A DNA stretch of 64,000 nt. Origin: Burhinus oedicnemus (taxonomy: Eukaryota; Chordata; Aves; Charadriiformes; Burhinidae). This document shows, one piece after another, positions 25,658 through 36,474 of this stretch (within the stretch, counting starts at the first letter, position 1; each line of letters starts with the position of its first letter). The notes under the pieces are model-generated. The model saw only the letters and a list, made by a program, of their open reading frames with translations. It was not told the origin of the DNA and made no database searches. The stretch covers positions 62,461 to 126,460 of the forward strand of contig VFFE01007075.1 of assembly GCA_008921705.1 (NCBI GenBank). The letters are read 5' to 3'. The position numbers were made by a program, and so were the translations under genes.

Positions 25658-25665
25658 TGACGTCA
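25658..25665. promoter_or_regulatory. Perfect CRE palindrome TGACGTCA
   Basis: A full consensus cAMP-response element lies in GC-richer sequence. It is about 23 kb upstream of the SLCO2A1 promoter and 18 kb beyond the RYK stop codon. A single eight-base match is expected about once per 65 kb by chance, so function is only a possibility. Confidence 0.25.
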
Positions 25666-28600
25666 GCAGAGCGCCAGCTGTCAAACAATGGAGATTAAGA
25701 CTCGGCAGGCAGTGCCAAGCCATGCGAGCGTGTGTGCCTCCCCAGGCAGGTGAGCAACAAACATCCCCTGCCAAGCAGGAACAGGCACATTGCATCAACC
25801 CGGCTGCTTGCACCTGGACACAAGACCTAACCTGATCCCCAGCAGGGGCCAAGTCATGCCCAGGCAGCCGACAGGGCTCAGCGGTCCCCTGTGTGTGCCC
25901 AGCAGGACCCCCCTGGGGCGAGGGCACCCCTGCCCTGCGCAGGGCTGGGAAGAGGCAGAGCCCTGGCGCTGGCTCCTCGTGGCTCCAGCCCATGTAAGAG
26001 GTTAGCCGGCATGCCAAGAGATGCACAGTGCCGGGAACAGGCCCGGGGCGTGATCCCTCCCTGTTCTGCCCAATACAGGGACAGAGGTGATGACATGCTG
26101 CCTCTTGCAGAGGTGCGGCTCAGCCCAAGCCAAGTCCTCACTCCACCCAGACCTCAAGATGTTCAGCCCTGGGGGTCTGGACCAGGGCTACTCCTGGGGC
26201 AAATCGACGTCTGCACGACCTGCAGTTCTGACCCACAGCAAGAGCCTGGGCATCAGGCATGGGACACAGTCGGGCTGGCACCGGCTCTGGGAAACAGCCG
26301 GAGCCTTGAAAACAGGATGGGAGCTGCTCCTAGTTGTTGTGCTTGACTGTCCCCTGGTCCTGGCTTTGCACACTAACCCTCCCGTTCCTGCCACGGGCAC
26401 AAAGGGCAGGGCTGCCAGGATCCGTCTTTTGGAAAAACAAAGGTGGGAGAACTGCAAACACAGAGGTCACCCAGTGCTGCCTATGGTAACTCCTTTCCTC
26501 ACCACTCGGCTCCCAGGCTGGGCTTGACCTGGACCTGGCGGGGGCTGGAGCTGGGAGTCCTCAGTGGCTGGGACAGAGGACATGCAGAAACATCCTTGCA
26601 ACCAAAGCCAAACCCAAACCAAAGAGCAGAGAATCAGCCTTCCTCCTGACCTTAACTCCTAACCAAACAAGCAAACCCAGGAGGGCACCTGAGGTTAAAG
26701 AAATACAATCTACAACGCCCAGAGATATGAACACACAAGGGTTTGACGGTTCCAGCATGAACTACAAATCCTGCTGGGCTCGTGCCCTGCTTGCTGGGAA
26801 GATCTCCCAGCTTGGTGTGTCTGCACCACAGGAGATGCGCCTGCTCCTGCTCCAGCAGCAGGAGCCCTCTGACAAGCTGCATCTCACCAGATGGATGAGA
26901 AAAGGAACGGGCTCACCCAGGCAAGACACACATCGCTACCTGGGGACAAACACAGCATGCCCATGGACATTGGCAGCCAGTGTCCAGGTCCTGCCCCCTC
27001 CCTGCGCTCCAGGCTCTGAACCCCCAGACCCTTAGCACAGCAGGAGAGCCAGGATGCTCGCGCTGGGCAGGGCTCCCATAACTCACACTACCCATGGGAA
27101 CACCCTTTGATGAGGTCCTGCCACTAATGGTGGTGACATTGCAGAGTGACGCAGGCTGGCCCACGCTTCCCCGAGGAGGAGGAGGGAAGGGCAGTGGGGC
27201 AGAGCCTGTAGCAGCTCTCAGCTGGACCAAACCCAGAGCATCCTGCCCCAAAGACCCCAAGCTTTTAAGGAGGAGGACATGCCCCTCAAGAAGCAGCCCT
27301 GAACACCACAGTGCCCTTGCACCTCAGGGTTTAATGAGGCACACAGCCTGGAGGAGCCATCAGTCAGTGGCTCACTGCTCTCCACGAGCTGCCTCAGCTG
27401 ATCTGTGGGTCTCAGGGGATGCACCCCTCTCCCAGGCTTGCTTTCCCCAGCCCCAGGGACCAGGACAGGTATGCAGAAGTCAGGCCCAATCCAAACTGGC
27501 CACGGTTGCTGGAGTCCCTGCCCTACAGCCCTGTCCAGCTGGGGTGGGATTCAGGAGGTCCACCAAGAGCAGAAGGCAGAGGTGCTCAGGGCAGGAGCTG
27601 CTCCAGGGGCAGGAGGCTGGGAGGGACAGCAGGTTCTCATGGGCTCTGTTGACTTCTGCTCCCCAAGATTGCCCCCTGGTCTGGTGGGATGCAAGAGGCC
27701 CCTACCCTGCATGCTGCACGTTCTCACGCCCTTCAAGCCAAACCTCTTGGCATGCTTTGCCTTTCACCCAACCTTATCGCAGGGCCTGGCCCAGCACAGC
27801 CAGATGGGAGGGGAGCAGATGGCCTGTTCAAATCCTTCCCATTTTTTCTCCCTCAAGACACCCTCAAAGGAAAACTCTTGAAGTCATCGTTCTATTTTCA
27901 TCAAGCAAGGGCATCCAACACAACTCAGGTTAGGAGGGGCTGTACTGACAGCAACCACTCAAGGAGAAATGTCTGACGAGAGGCTCATATGGAACAAGCA
28001 ATCCGAAGTCCAGAAAACCCACATCTCGCCCACCTGCCTAGAGTATCTGCCCATGGCTTATGAGACACCTTAAATGCTTCATATCATCCCCAGCAAGAAG
28101 GAAAAAAAGAAAAAAAGAACAAAACCAACCAAAATCCCCTGTATTTGCCCTCTGCAACCCATCCTGGTAGACCCCTCAATCAAGAATCATGCTTTGCAAG
28201 TGTCAGTGTTTAACAGAGATGGTGCTGGAGTGACTCACACACAGGTGGCCTTGCAAGGAGCTCTGCTGCACCCCAGGCACATCAGGCTCAGTGTGCACCA
28301 ATAGGTCAGGCTGCTTTTGCACCCCCACAGGCGGTGGCCTGTGGCATTGCAGTGTGCAGAAGCAGGCAGATGGCCAAACTTCTGCCAGCTCCGCTCCCCC
28401 ACCATGGCTGTCACCACCCTGCCTGCAGAAAGGGCTCCAACAAGGTTGTTTTGCAGATCATCAAGATGGCAGTTTTGATACTGTGGTTTTCGGTCCTGTG
28501 TTTCTCAGTCAAGATGTTACCAACCTGTGCCAGGAATGTCCTGAGGGCTTTGCTGAGACAACCAACTTAAAGTGTCCATATTCAATCCCAAGTTCTTTAA

Positions 28601-28728
28601 CCACTTGGTGCTGTGCTGCTCCTCTCCCAGGGCCTCAGTCCCACTGATGCCACTGTGTCAGAGCTGATCTGTTCCATCAGGTTCCCTCCAGGAGGTGGGA
28701 TCACAACAGGGATGGACAATGCCATGAG

Positions 28729-29169
28729 TTAACAGCCAGACCCTTCTCTCTGCAGGAACGTCACCAGGGCTGCCAGCCACCACCAAAGCCAAGGGGGGTG
28801 GAAACAGCAGAGGAGCAGAGCTGCCAACACAGCTATAGCTGCCAGCTCTTCCTTCAGCCACAGAAGCAGTGCAAAGGAGCACCACGCATTTTCTGGGGTG
28901 CTAGCCCACCAGTAGCAGATGACCACCAATGAGATGCACAATAAGGACACCACCACCAGCAGCACAGCAAGACGTGCAGCTGCCAGAATTGGCCACAACT
29001 GAGAAAACTCAACAGGGCCATAAGTAGGGGCCCCAGTAACATACATAACAGCAAAAAAAGATGTGGGACCATCAGGCCTGCAGACCATGACACCTCTAGT
29101 GCAGGGAAGAGCAGCAGCTGCCACCAAAAGCCCAGGGCAAGACTTTTCAAAGAAAGATGCAATGAACAT
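28729..29169 (-). CDS. Orphan 146-codon open frame with hydrophobic segments (doubtful)
   Basis: I do not recognise this frame. It starts at a true ATG preceded three codons earlier by an in-frame TGA, and ends at a stop after LQREGSGC. The predicted peptide has two strongly hydrophobic stretches: residues of about 68-92 around LAVLLVVVSLLCISLVVICY, and about 112-140 around LAAIAVLAALLL and WLWWWLAALV. These resemble membrane helices. The opposite strand is rich in CAG and CCA triplets, which produce Leu, Trp and Cys runs when read backwards, so a compositional artefact is quite possible. There is no promoter, poly-A signal or splice structure that I can assign. Confidence 0.15.
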   Translation of the reverse strand: MFIASFFEKSCPGLLVAAAALPCTRGVMVCRPDGPTSFFAVMYVTGAPTYGPVEFSQLWPILAAARLAVLLVVVSLLCISLVVICYWWASTPENAWCSFALLLWLKEELAAIAVLAALLLCCFHPPWLWWWLAALVTFLQREGSGC

Positions 29170-32100
29170 GCCAACCCATCACCAAGGCAGAGTTGCAAGT
29201 AAGACCCACTGTGTCCACAGAACCACCATACAAAGCTCAACTTTGCCCTCCTGGCTGGCCTTTGGGTCACCACAAGGTCCTCAGCACACCCGGAGACCGT
29301 CTTCCACCATAATTACTGCAGCTGAGAGGACTTTTTGTACCCACACGGCTCCTTAGATGGAGATCCTCCCTGTACATAGATGGTGCAGGGAGGGACCAGA
29401 AGACCCATCCTGACACAGCACTTCAGTAAACACCAGGCTCCACCCCAGGGCGTGGTGCAGACAGGTGGCAGACAGCCACCGAAACCCTGGCGCCGTGTCA
29501 CTTGGGTCAGATGTTTGGTACTCCCCAGCCCTCAGTGCAGGTCCTCAGTGCTGTCTGAACTTCTCCCAGGTCCAACTCTGTGCTTCCCTCGTGCGATCCC
29601 CACTGGGTTTGCTACCTTTAAAAAAAAATAAAAATACATCTACAAGCATTTTGTTCCCATCCAAGTTTTCCTCAGTCTTCCAGGCTGAAGTTTTCCTGCT
29701 GGCCCCAGGAGATGGACCCATTTCAGCCCTGGTCAGTATGTACCACTGCTACGTCCTCTGAAGCACCTGTGCAGAGCCCAAGCCTTCCCTGGGCACTCCT
29801 CTTCCAAGGGCACAGTTTTCCAGGAAAAAGCTTAACTGAAAGTCTGTGGTAACACTGACTTTGGCAAAATAAAAATAATAAAAAAAAAAAAATAATCAAT
29901 CAGCATTTCCACTAAATGGTACAGACAGGGATGAAGGAAAGAGGAAGGAACAGTTTGTTTTCATTCACCTGGGAGCTGCACAACAGACTGATGTCCTTTG
30001 CGCAGCTGTAGAAACCCCACGTGCACAGCAACGTCTCTACGCAGGTGAGCTCATGCTAGACTTATCTTCATCAGCAAATAAAAGAAACAGTCACCAAACA
30101 ATTTAATGGGGAGGATGTTCTCCAGCTCTCCCTTATGCTTGAGCACAGAGTGAAACCAGCCCACTCACGCAAGCCCCATCTCCCTCCCACAGGGACACCA
30201 GGAGAGGACATCATCTTGCACGTTGCATACCTCCACAGGATCACACTGCCGTGACGAGTCAGGGAGGTCCCCTGGGCCTGGACAGGCGATGGAGCTGACA
30301 TCTGCCAGCTCTTGCTAGCCCAAACCTGACAGTCCTCAATGCTGCTGAGCGGGAGCATCCCTCTGCCAGAGGAAAAGCTGATGATGGCTCTGCATGGTCA
30401 GGGGGCTGCTGTGCTGTCTCCTTCCAGACTGTCCCACTGTCCCCTCCTCTCTCACAGAGGTTTCTCAGGTTGTGTTCACAGTGTACGGTACTGCACCCAG
30501 CTCTCAGCGGGCTGCAAGGAGATGTACCAGATGATCCAAGACCTGACAAGCAGAAGGTGCTGCTATATCTTACTGCTCTGGTCCTGGAGCAGCTCTGGAG
30601 GCAGCAGTAGGGACAGGTTACCCAATGCTGTGATGGAAGCCCGGAGGACATGAAGGAAGCAAAGCCAAGTCATCTCTGGGGACTCCCGCGCCTCCGCTGA
30701 GGGCAAACAGAGGGTAATGGAAGACAGGCTTTGCTCCTGGTTCTGACAGTCCTGGGAGCATAGAAATTAGGTGCCTTCAGCCCACAAGCCCTCTTGTCCC
30801 CACATTACCATCATGCTGGCTGTTATCTCAGATGCTTTGTTTGGCCAGGGCACGTAGTACCATCCTCAGGGCATGGTGGTTCTGCCCTGTGGGTCACTGG
30901 AGGTGCGCCAGCTGCTCCAACCTCTCTCCGGGACCTGCCAAAGTTTTGGGCTGGTGAGTAAGCTATTTTCATTTCTGGAAGTGCTTAGCATAAAGGTTAC
31001 AGCTCCCATCCCTTTATTTTCTTTAGATTGACCTCTGAGCAATGTTAGCACTTCCTTCACCAACCACATTAGCCACCTGCCTTTGTTTAAACAAGCAAGG
31101 CACTGAGGCTTTGCAGGGCTGCAGCCTGCCAGGCTGGCACATGCCACCCAAAGGGACAGCTGCTTGGCAGAAACTGCCAAGGGGAAGCAAATTTTGAAGA
31201 TGTCAAGCAAGTTCACGTGCCTTTGCCGGCACTAAACCCTCCGCAGCAGGACCAGGACACAGTCCAGCAGGGCAAAAGTGCTCCCCAGGGAAGCACAAGG
31301 GACACGAGGACTTGGGCATCCCCTGGCTCCTGCCTGCCACCCTCCCCAAAGCACAGCCCAAGGGCTTGGAAAATTTTGGATCTCTTTGGGGTGGGGTGGG
31401 GGGGGAACCAAGGGCCCACACAAGCAAAAAAGCCTTTACAACTCATTTTACGGCTTTGAGTTGGCTCAATTACAAAATGATTTACTCTAAAGATCCATGA
31501 TGCAGTAAATCCCGTGGTAGGTGGGACGTCCACAGCCAAAACTTGCAGAGGATTCACAGGGTCGTGGCGCAAAGCGATGTCTCTGCTCCCTCTCCCATCA
31601 GCCCAGCAGGATTTGCATATGGGGTCTGCACGCGCCAGCTCCTCACTGTGCCCCTTGCTGGGTAACGTGCTTTGACAGTGGGGTGGGAGAAAGGGGGAAG
31701 CCTGTCCAGCTTCTGCCTCCCCCCAATAACCTTTAGGGACCACTTGGAGCATCACCTGCCCGCAGCCCCAGGCACAGCTGGGGAACAAGGGCTTTGCTTT
31801 TCAAGGCACAGTGACAGTGAGTTGTTGCAGGGCATCCCTTTCTCACAGCATGTGCTCAGCTTGCCCCTCACTGCTGGTAATGGCAGGGCAAGCCTGAAGC
31901 ATCCTAGGGGAGGATTTCCCAAAGGAGCAGGTCATAAAGTAGCTCCAAGCAGAAATCCGCTGAGGGGAGAGCCCCAGGACAAGCTACCCCCCTCCCAGGA
32001 CACGCAACCCCCAACAACAAGCATCCTCTGCTGCAGGCAAGGAGACACACAGACACTTCTCCGGCAGCTTTCGAGTTGCACCTTGCAGCTCCTGGGAAGG

Positions 32101-35100
32101 CCACACAGGGGTTTTGCAACGACAGACAGACACACCAGCTGAACAAAGTAGGTGACTTGAGCAAGTGTCTTGTATGGGGAAAGAATGAAAACTTGAGATT
32201 GGGAAATTAAAATGTTCAAGAACCAAAAAAATAAAGTTTGAGCAATTAATCAACACTTAAAACCACTTCCTCCACCAAATGGTATCAAAAGATTACAGTA
32301 TTTTTGCAGTTGCACACTGAGCAGCAACAATTTCCTGATTTCCTGTGCCAGTGCTGTCCAAGCAACCGGGGTGATGCTAGAGGACTGACGCGTTACCGGT
32401 AACTACTCCACACATGACTGAAAACACTTTTCCTCTAACATAGGAAAAGAATTTAATTAAAGGCTTTATATGGCAGGGTGAAATTAAAATGTCTCCCTTG
32501 TTAGAGCCATTTCCTTTCCAGTTTTTGGCTCTTCAGGGCTAGAAATTTGTAGCATCTCGATGAGAGGGTCACGTAAGGACAGGACTCCAGACCTCAGGAT
32601 TTTTAAGAAAGCAGATTTAAAGAAATGCTAAAAAGCATCATTTGGCAGTTTTATGCTTTGTAGCTTCCCTTCTGCACTTTGCAGAGCTCACATCCATGCT
32701 GCGGTGGCCCATCACAGGCAGTAACACCAGCTCACCAAATCTGGGCTCTGTCCCTGTTGCGACCTGACCACACAGGGACAGGAGAGCCAGGAAACTCTCA
32801 GGTTTCTGAGCCATGGAGGCCTGCCAGGCATCGTTGTCAGATGAAATAAGCCCAAATTGACTTCTGAAGCAGTGAAAGGTTCCTGGCTGAGGAACGATCA
32901 GTCGGTTTCTGCCTGGGCCAGCACAACCAGGATGAACATGGAGGAGGTGGTCCACACGTACTAGCCAAAGAGCAGCTCTGGGCATGGGCCAGCCATGGAC
33001 TTTTGGCCAGCACAACCGGGGAGCCTGGGGTCTGCACCGGGCACAGGACAAGGCATACAGCTGCTCCACACCTTCGCTAAGCTATGGGGGACCAACCACC
33101 AAAGCTCCTGTTGCACCCAGGTCAGCTGGAGACACATCTTCACAGATGTTGGCAGAGCAAGGGGAAGAACAGTTTCTGCTACAGGGAGCTGGAGGAAAAT
33201 GCAAGCCTGACGCCAATTGATGTCAGATGAACTTTGCAAGACACACGAAGAAGATAAAAAAAAAAGAAGCAGCAGCACTCAAGCTTCCTGCAACTACGTG
33301 GCATCTCATCAATGACTTGCAAAGAGGAAATATGTTTGTGGGAGGGATGACTGCTTAATGTGGTCTCCCACCCACCTCTCCTTCCTATGGCTCTAAACTT
33401 CCCCTCTGGAATCCAGCAACTATTGAGCAGACATACTGAGAAATAAGATATTAGTCCACTAAAAGCTAAACACTGGAGTTTCAAACTGCTCTGGTCCAAA
33501 TCAAGCAGAGATTTAAGGAGGGGAAAATGGGAAAAGATCTCTGCTTTTTTAGTGACCACTAAGTAAGGACAGAAATTGGGGATTCTGTAGCCAGCCATGT
33601 AGTCTGGTACTGCACTCAGAAACACCACATAAGAATACATGTAAAAATTCTTTTAATTAACTTAATTTTTTTCCTTAAAGCTCACAGATTTCAAGATTAG
33701 AGAAACACACCCAGAATGGCTCTTGCTATCCAAAGGAGCTTTGAAAGTTATATATTTCTATAGACTCGGAGACAATATCTGCAAGTCCCTTCTTGTAGAA
33801 AAACTAAGAGCTCTGCATGTACAACCAAGGTCATTAAGCTTTCTACCTTTTTTTTTTTTTTTAAACTTGTTTGGGAGTCATACTTAAGCTTCCCAGTATA
33901 AATAATTGTTCATGAGGAGATGCCCTCCTCATTACAGGAGTGTTACACAAGGAAAAAGGGGCAATCCTAATGCAGCTCTGCAACCAGGTGTTAGAAACAG
34001 CATTTTAATTTATGCCTGAATACTTTGTGTACTTCCAGTGCTCCATGAAAATGTTCGCTTGCCCCTTAGCAGGAAACTGAGTGTGAGGTGTCGTGCAGAA
34101 AGGATCAGAAGGTGAAAAAAAAGATAAATTTCATTACACTGCTAGGTAAATCCACAGTTTACCCATGCCAGGAATTGTGTGCACATTTATGGCCCCTGGT
34201 CCTTGTAAAATGGATGACTTCTAGGGGATAACCAGAGCTCTTCGCACTCGAGAGGGGACTGTGTTCACTGCCTCCTCTGATACAACTGCCCCAGAGCAAA
34301 GGAGATGAGAAGGCAGGTCTGGAGCAAAGAAGAACAAAAAAGTAAAGAGATGGTTCCTCACTCAACAGCTGAGCTGCAGAGCTCCTCGCTGCAGGACGCT
34401 AGGGATGTTCAACACCCACAGGGTTTCAAGGGAAGACAAGACAAGATAAATCCACAGAAGCATCATTTGGCTTGGAAAATCGTCCACACTGGAAAGGGTT
34501 GGAGGCTGCAAGGACTCAAAAGGCTGCGTTGCACAAGCCTGCCCTGCTCTTCCTCCTCTCCATGCACCTGCTTTGACCAGGGCTGGGGAGAAGACCAGGA
34601 CCGGGACCCTTGATCTGCCCCAGTATGGCTGTTCTGAAATCTTTAACTTTCACAGTAATTTTTAACATACAAGGGAATGGGACTGTATTTGGTAAGTTAT
34701 GTTATTACAAGGAGCAGAACAACAGCCTTAACTTCAACATTCGCCCAAGACTAATACCGAAACCGTAACAGGTCAGAGTGGAAAGGTGAATTTTTATCAC
34801 TGAGTTCTCCCAAAAGAATTAGCTCACTCTTTTGCCAAGACTCCTTGCACGTCCTGGTAGGGTTGATGCAATTTGCTCACTAAAGCCAAACAATAAAGGG
34901 AAAGATATTCCAGAGAAAGCACCTGAAAAGGTGAGCCGGCATAAGCCCCACTGGGAGGGCGGAAAGCACACAGCCCCACCAGCAAACTAAAATCCAAGTT
35001 CATGCAGAAGATACAGCACTGAGCATCTCTTCTGCAAGTCCGTAAGTCACACTGGAGGTCCACTGTCCCAACTGGAAGGAGAAGTCAGCAACAGAGACGG

Positions 35101-36337
35101 TCCTAAGCCTATGTGAGCACATGTCTTAAGATCTGTGATGTTAACATGAGAGCAGATTGTTCTGACCCACAGAAGTCCCCTTGTTCCTAGGAAGAAGTAT
35201 TCATGTTGCTCCCAAGTACACCTTTCTGGCTGAGAGTCTTTGGAGATCGCAACTGAAAAGCAAAGACTCAAGTTGCGTGCGCAGTCAGTTGCTCTGCAAA
35301 GTTGGCACCACAGAGAGAGACTAGGCAGCAGCCAACATCATCCCAAGCTGCATCAGTACAGAGGAGTCAAGCACACATCACTGAAGACTCCCTAAGGCAC
35401 AAGAACTCCCTGCAGAAACCCAAAATTGGCTCTGACGTACAATAATATTGTTTTCCCCAAATGCTGAGCAGAGCTGGAATTCACAGTTTTTCCCCCAAAA
35501 CCCACATTCTTTGTTATATACCAACATTGGCAAAACAAAGCTAGGAACAGTCTCTGCAGTTAGGATCAAGATACCCCTATTTAAAATAACATCGGAGAAG
35601 GAAAGGTGACTGACCTGAAGTAGCCTGAAGTTTAACTTGTCCCCTAAGAACAACAGCTATAAGCAGCTGGGATTTCTGATGGACACACTGACACTGAAAG
35701 CACCTTTTTTGATGGAGATGGCCTTGACTCACACCCAAGTTGCTGCCATCATTCAGGCTACAAATGGCATTTTCTGAAATCAGCTGGACCCATAACTCAG
35801 CTGCCAGCATCATCCTGCTGGAGAGAGGACAATCTCAGACAAAAATAGTTTTACTAGCAAATTTTTCAATGGCTTTTCATCATCCCAGGATCTTGTTGTA
35901 GGAGTCAATGGTCTCTGTCTCCTCAGGCCCTTTAATAACCCACTCCTTTGTTTCAGAGGCAAAATTTGGTAGTTAATTTATGATGGCACCATATGGCAGG
36001 GCCACTTGGAGATGCAGTACAGGCTTTCCCCCCTCCACTAGTCCCAAAGAAGCTGTCAGCAATTCCCTCTTCACAGGTTTTATTTCCCCTGCACTATTAC
36101 CAGTTAACTGACAACTCTACCTGATTAAAAAGCAGGAGCAACTACTTCCTCTATTTTTTCTTTGCACAACACCCCTGTGACACAGGCCAGTGCTTTCTGA
36201 AGGGGTAACCAAGGTCTTGAAAGTTTGAGCAAGCTATTTAATGCAGCAGGAGAAGCATGGAGCAGAGCACCTAAATGAATCCAGGTCTCTAAATCATAGG
36301 TTAGCTAATTTTTCCCCCTCTGCCCTTTTCTCTATAG
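29170..36337. other. Non-coding interval, middle part
   Basis: No assignable gene or known repeat family seen. It contains an A-rich stretch at about 29868-29895, poly-T at about 33849-33862 and a 12-base palindrome at 32392-32403. The short open frames overlap on both strands and show no conserved motif. Confidence 0.6.
32392..32403. other. 12-base perfect palindrome with ACCGGT core
   Basis: The sequence GTTACCGGTAAC is identical to its reverse complement. CCGG-centred palindromes are the binding form of Grainyhead/CP2-type factors, whose best-known site is AACCGGTT. Here the flanks differ, so the assignment is weak. Confidence 0.25.
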
Positions 36338-36474
36338 CAGCCATGGAGATTTCTACTGTTCCCCTGGCCCGAGTAGCAATTTTATTGCTGATGCACTTTG
36401 CTATGTCAGCTCTGTCCTTCGACTCTGGCTGTCTTGCTACCCCACCATTCCTCCCTGCTCCTGTAAATCCTTCA
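36338..36474 (+). CDS. Putative orphan exon with signal-peptide-like start (doubtful)
   Basis: I do not recognise a gene here. A long pyrimidine tract ending in TATAG (36310-36337) is followed at once by an ATG in near-ideal context (GCAGCCATGG, ATG at 36343). The frame begins MEISTVPLARVAILLLMHFA, which has a positively charged residue before a hydrophobic core and resembles a secretion signal. After exactly 44 codons it meets GTGAGT (36475-36480), a good donor in phase 0. Without the splice the frame continues to a stop at 36681. No downstream exon was identified. The coincidence of acceptor, start and donor is suggestive, but each is common by chance. Confidence 0.2.

Larger units (their letters stand above)
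6764..28700. other. Non-coding interval between SLCO2A1 and RYK, left part
   Basis: I read both strands here and found no exon I can assign to a known protein. The longer frames (for example 13994-14473 on minus and the frame ending at 23034 on plus) have no domain, family likeness or supported exon structure. There are scattered homopolymer runs, an AAAT microsatellite at 10234-10254, and isolated transcription-factor-like motifs listed separately. I saw no CR1 copies in this stretch. Confidence 0.6.

Noticed and set aside
27094..27933. Longest open frame in the window (279 codons, plus strand, true ATG).
   Set aside because: It lies in GC-rich DNA with overlapping frames on both strands. 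The translation is low in hydrophobic core residues and rich in Pro, Ser and Arg, with no domain or family likeness and no splice or promoter context. It is best read as a chance frame.
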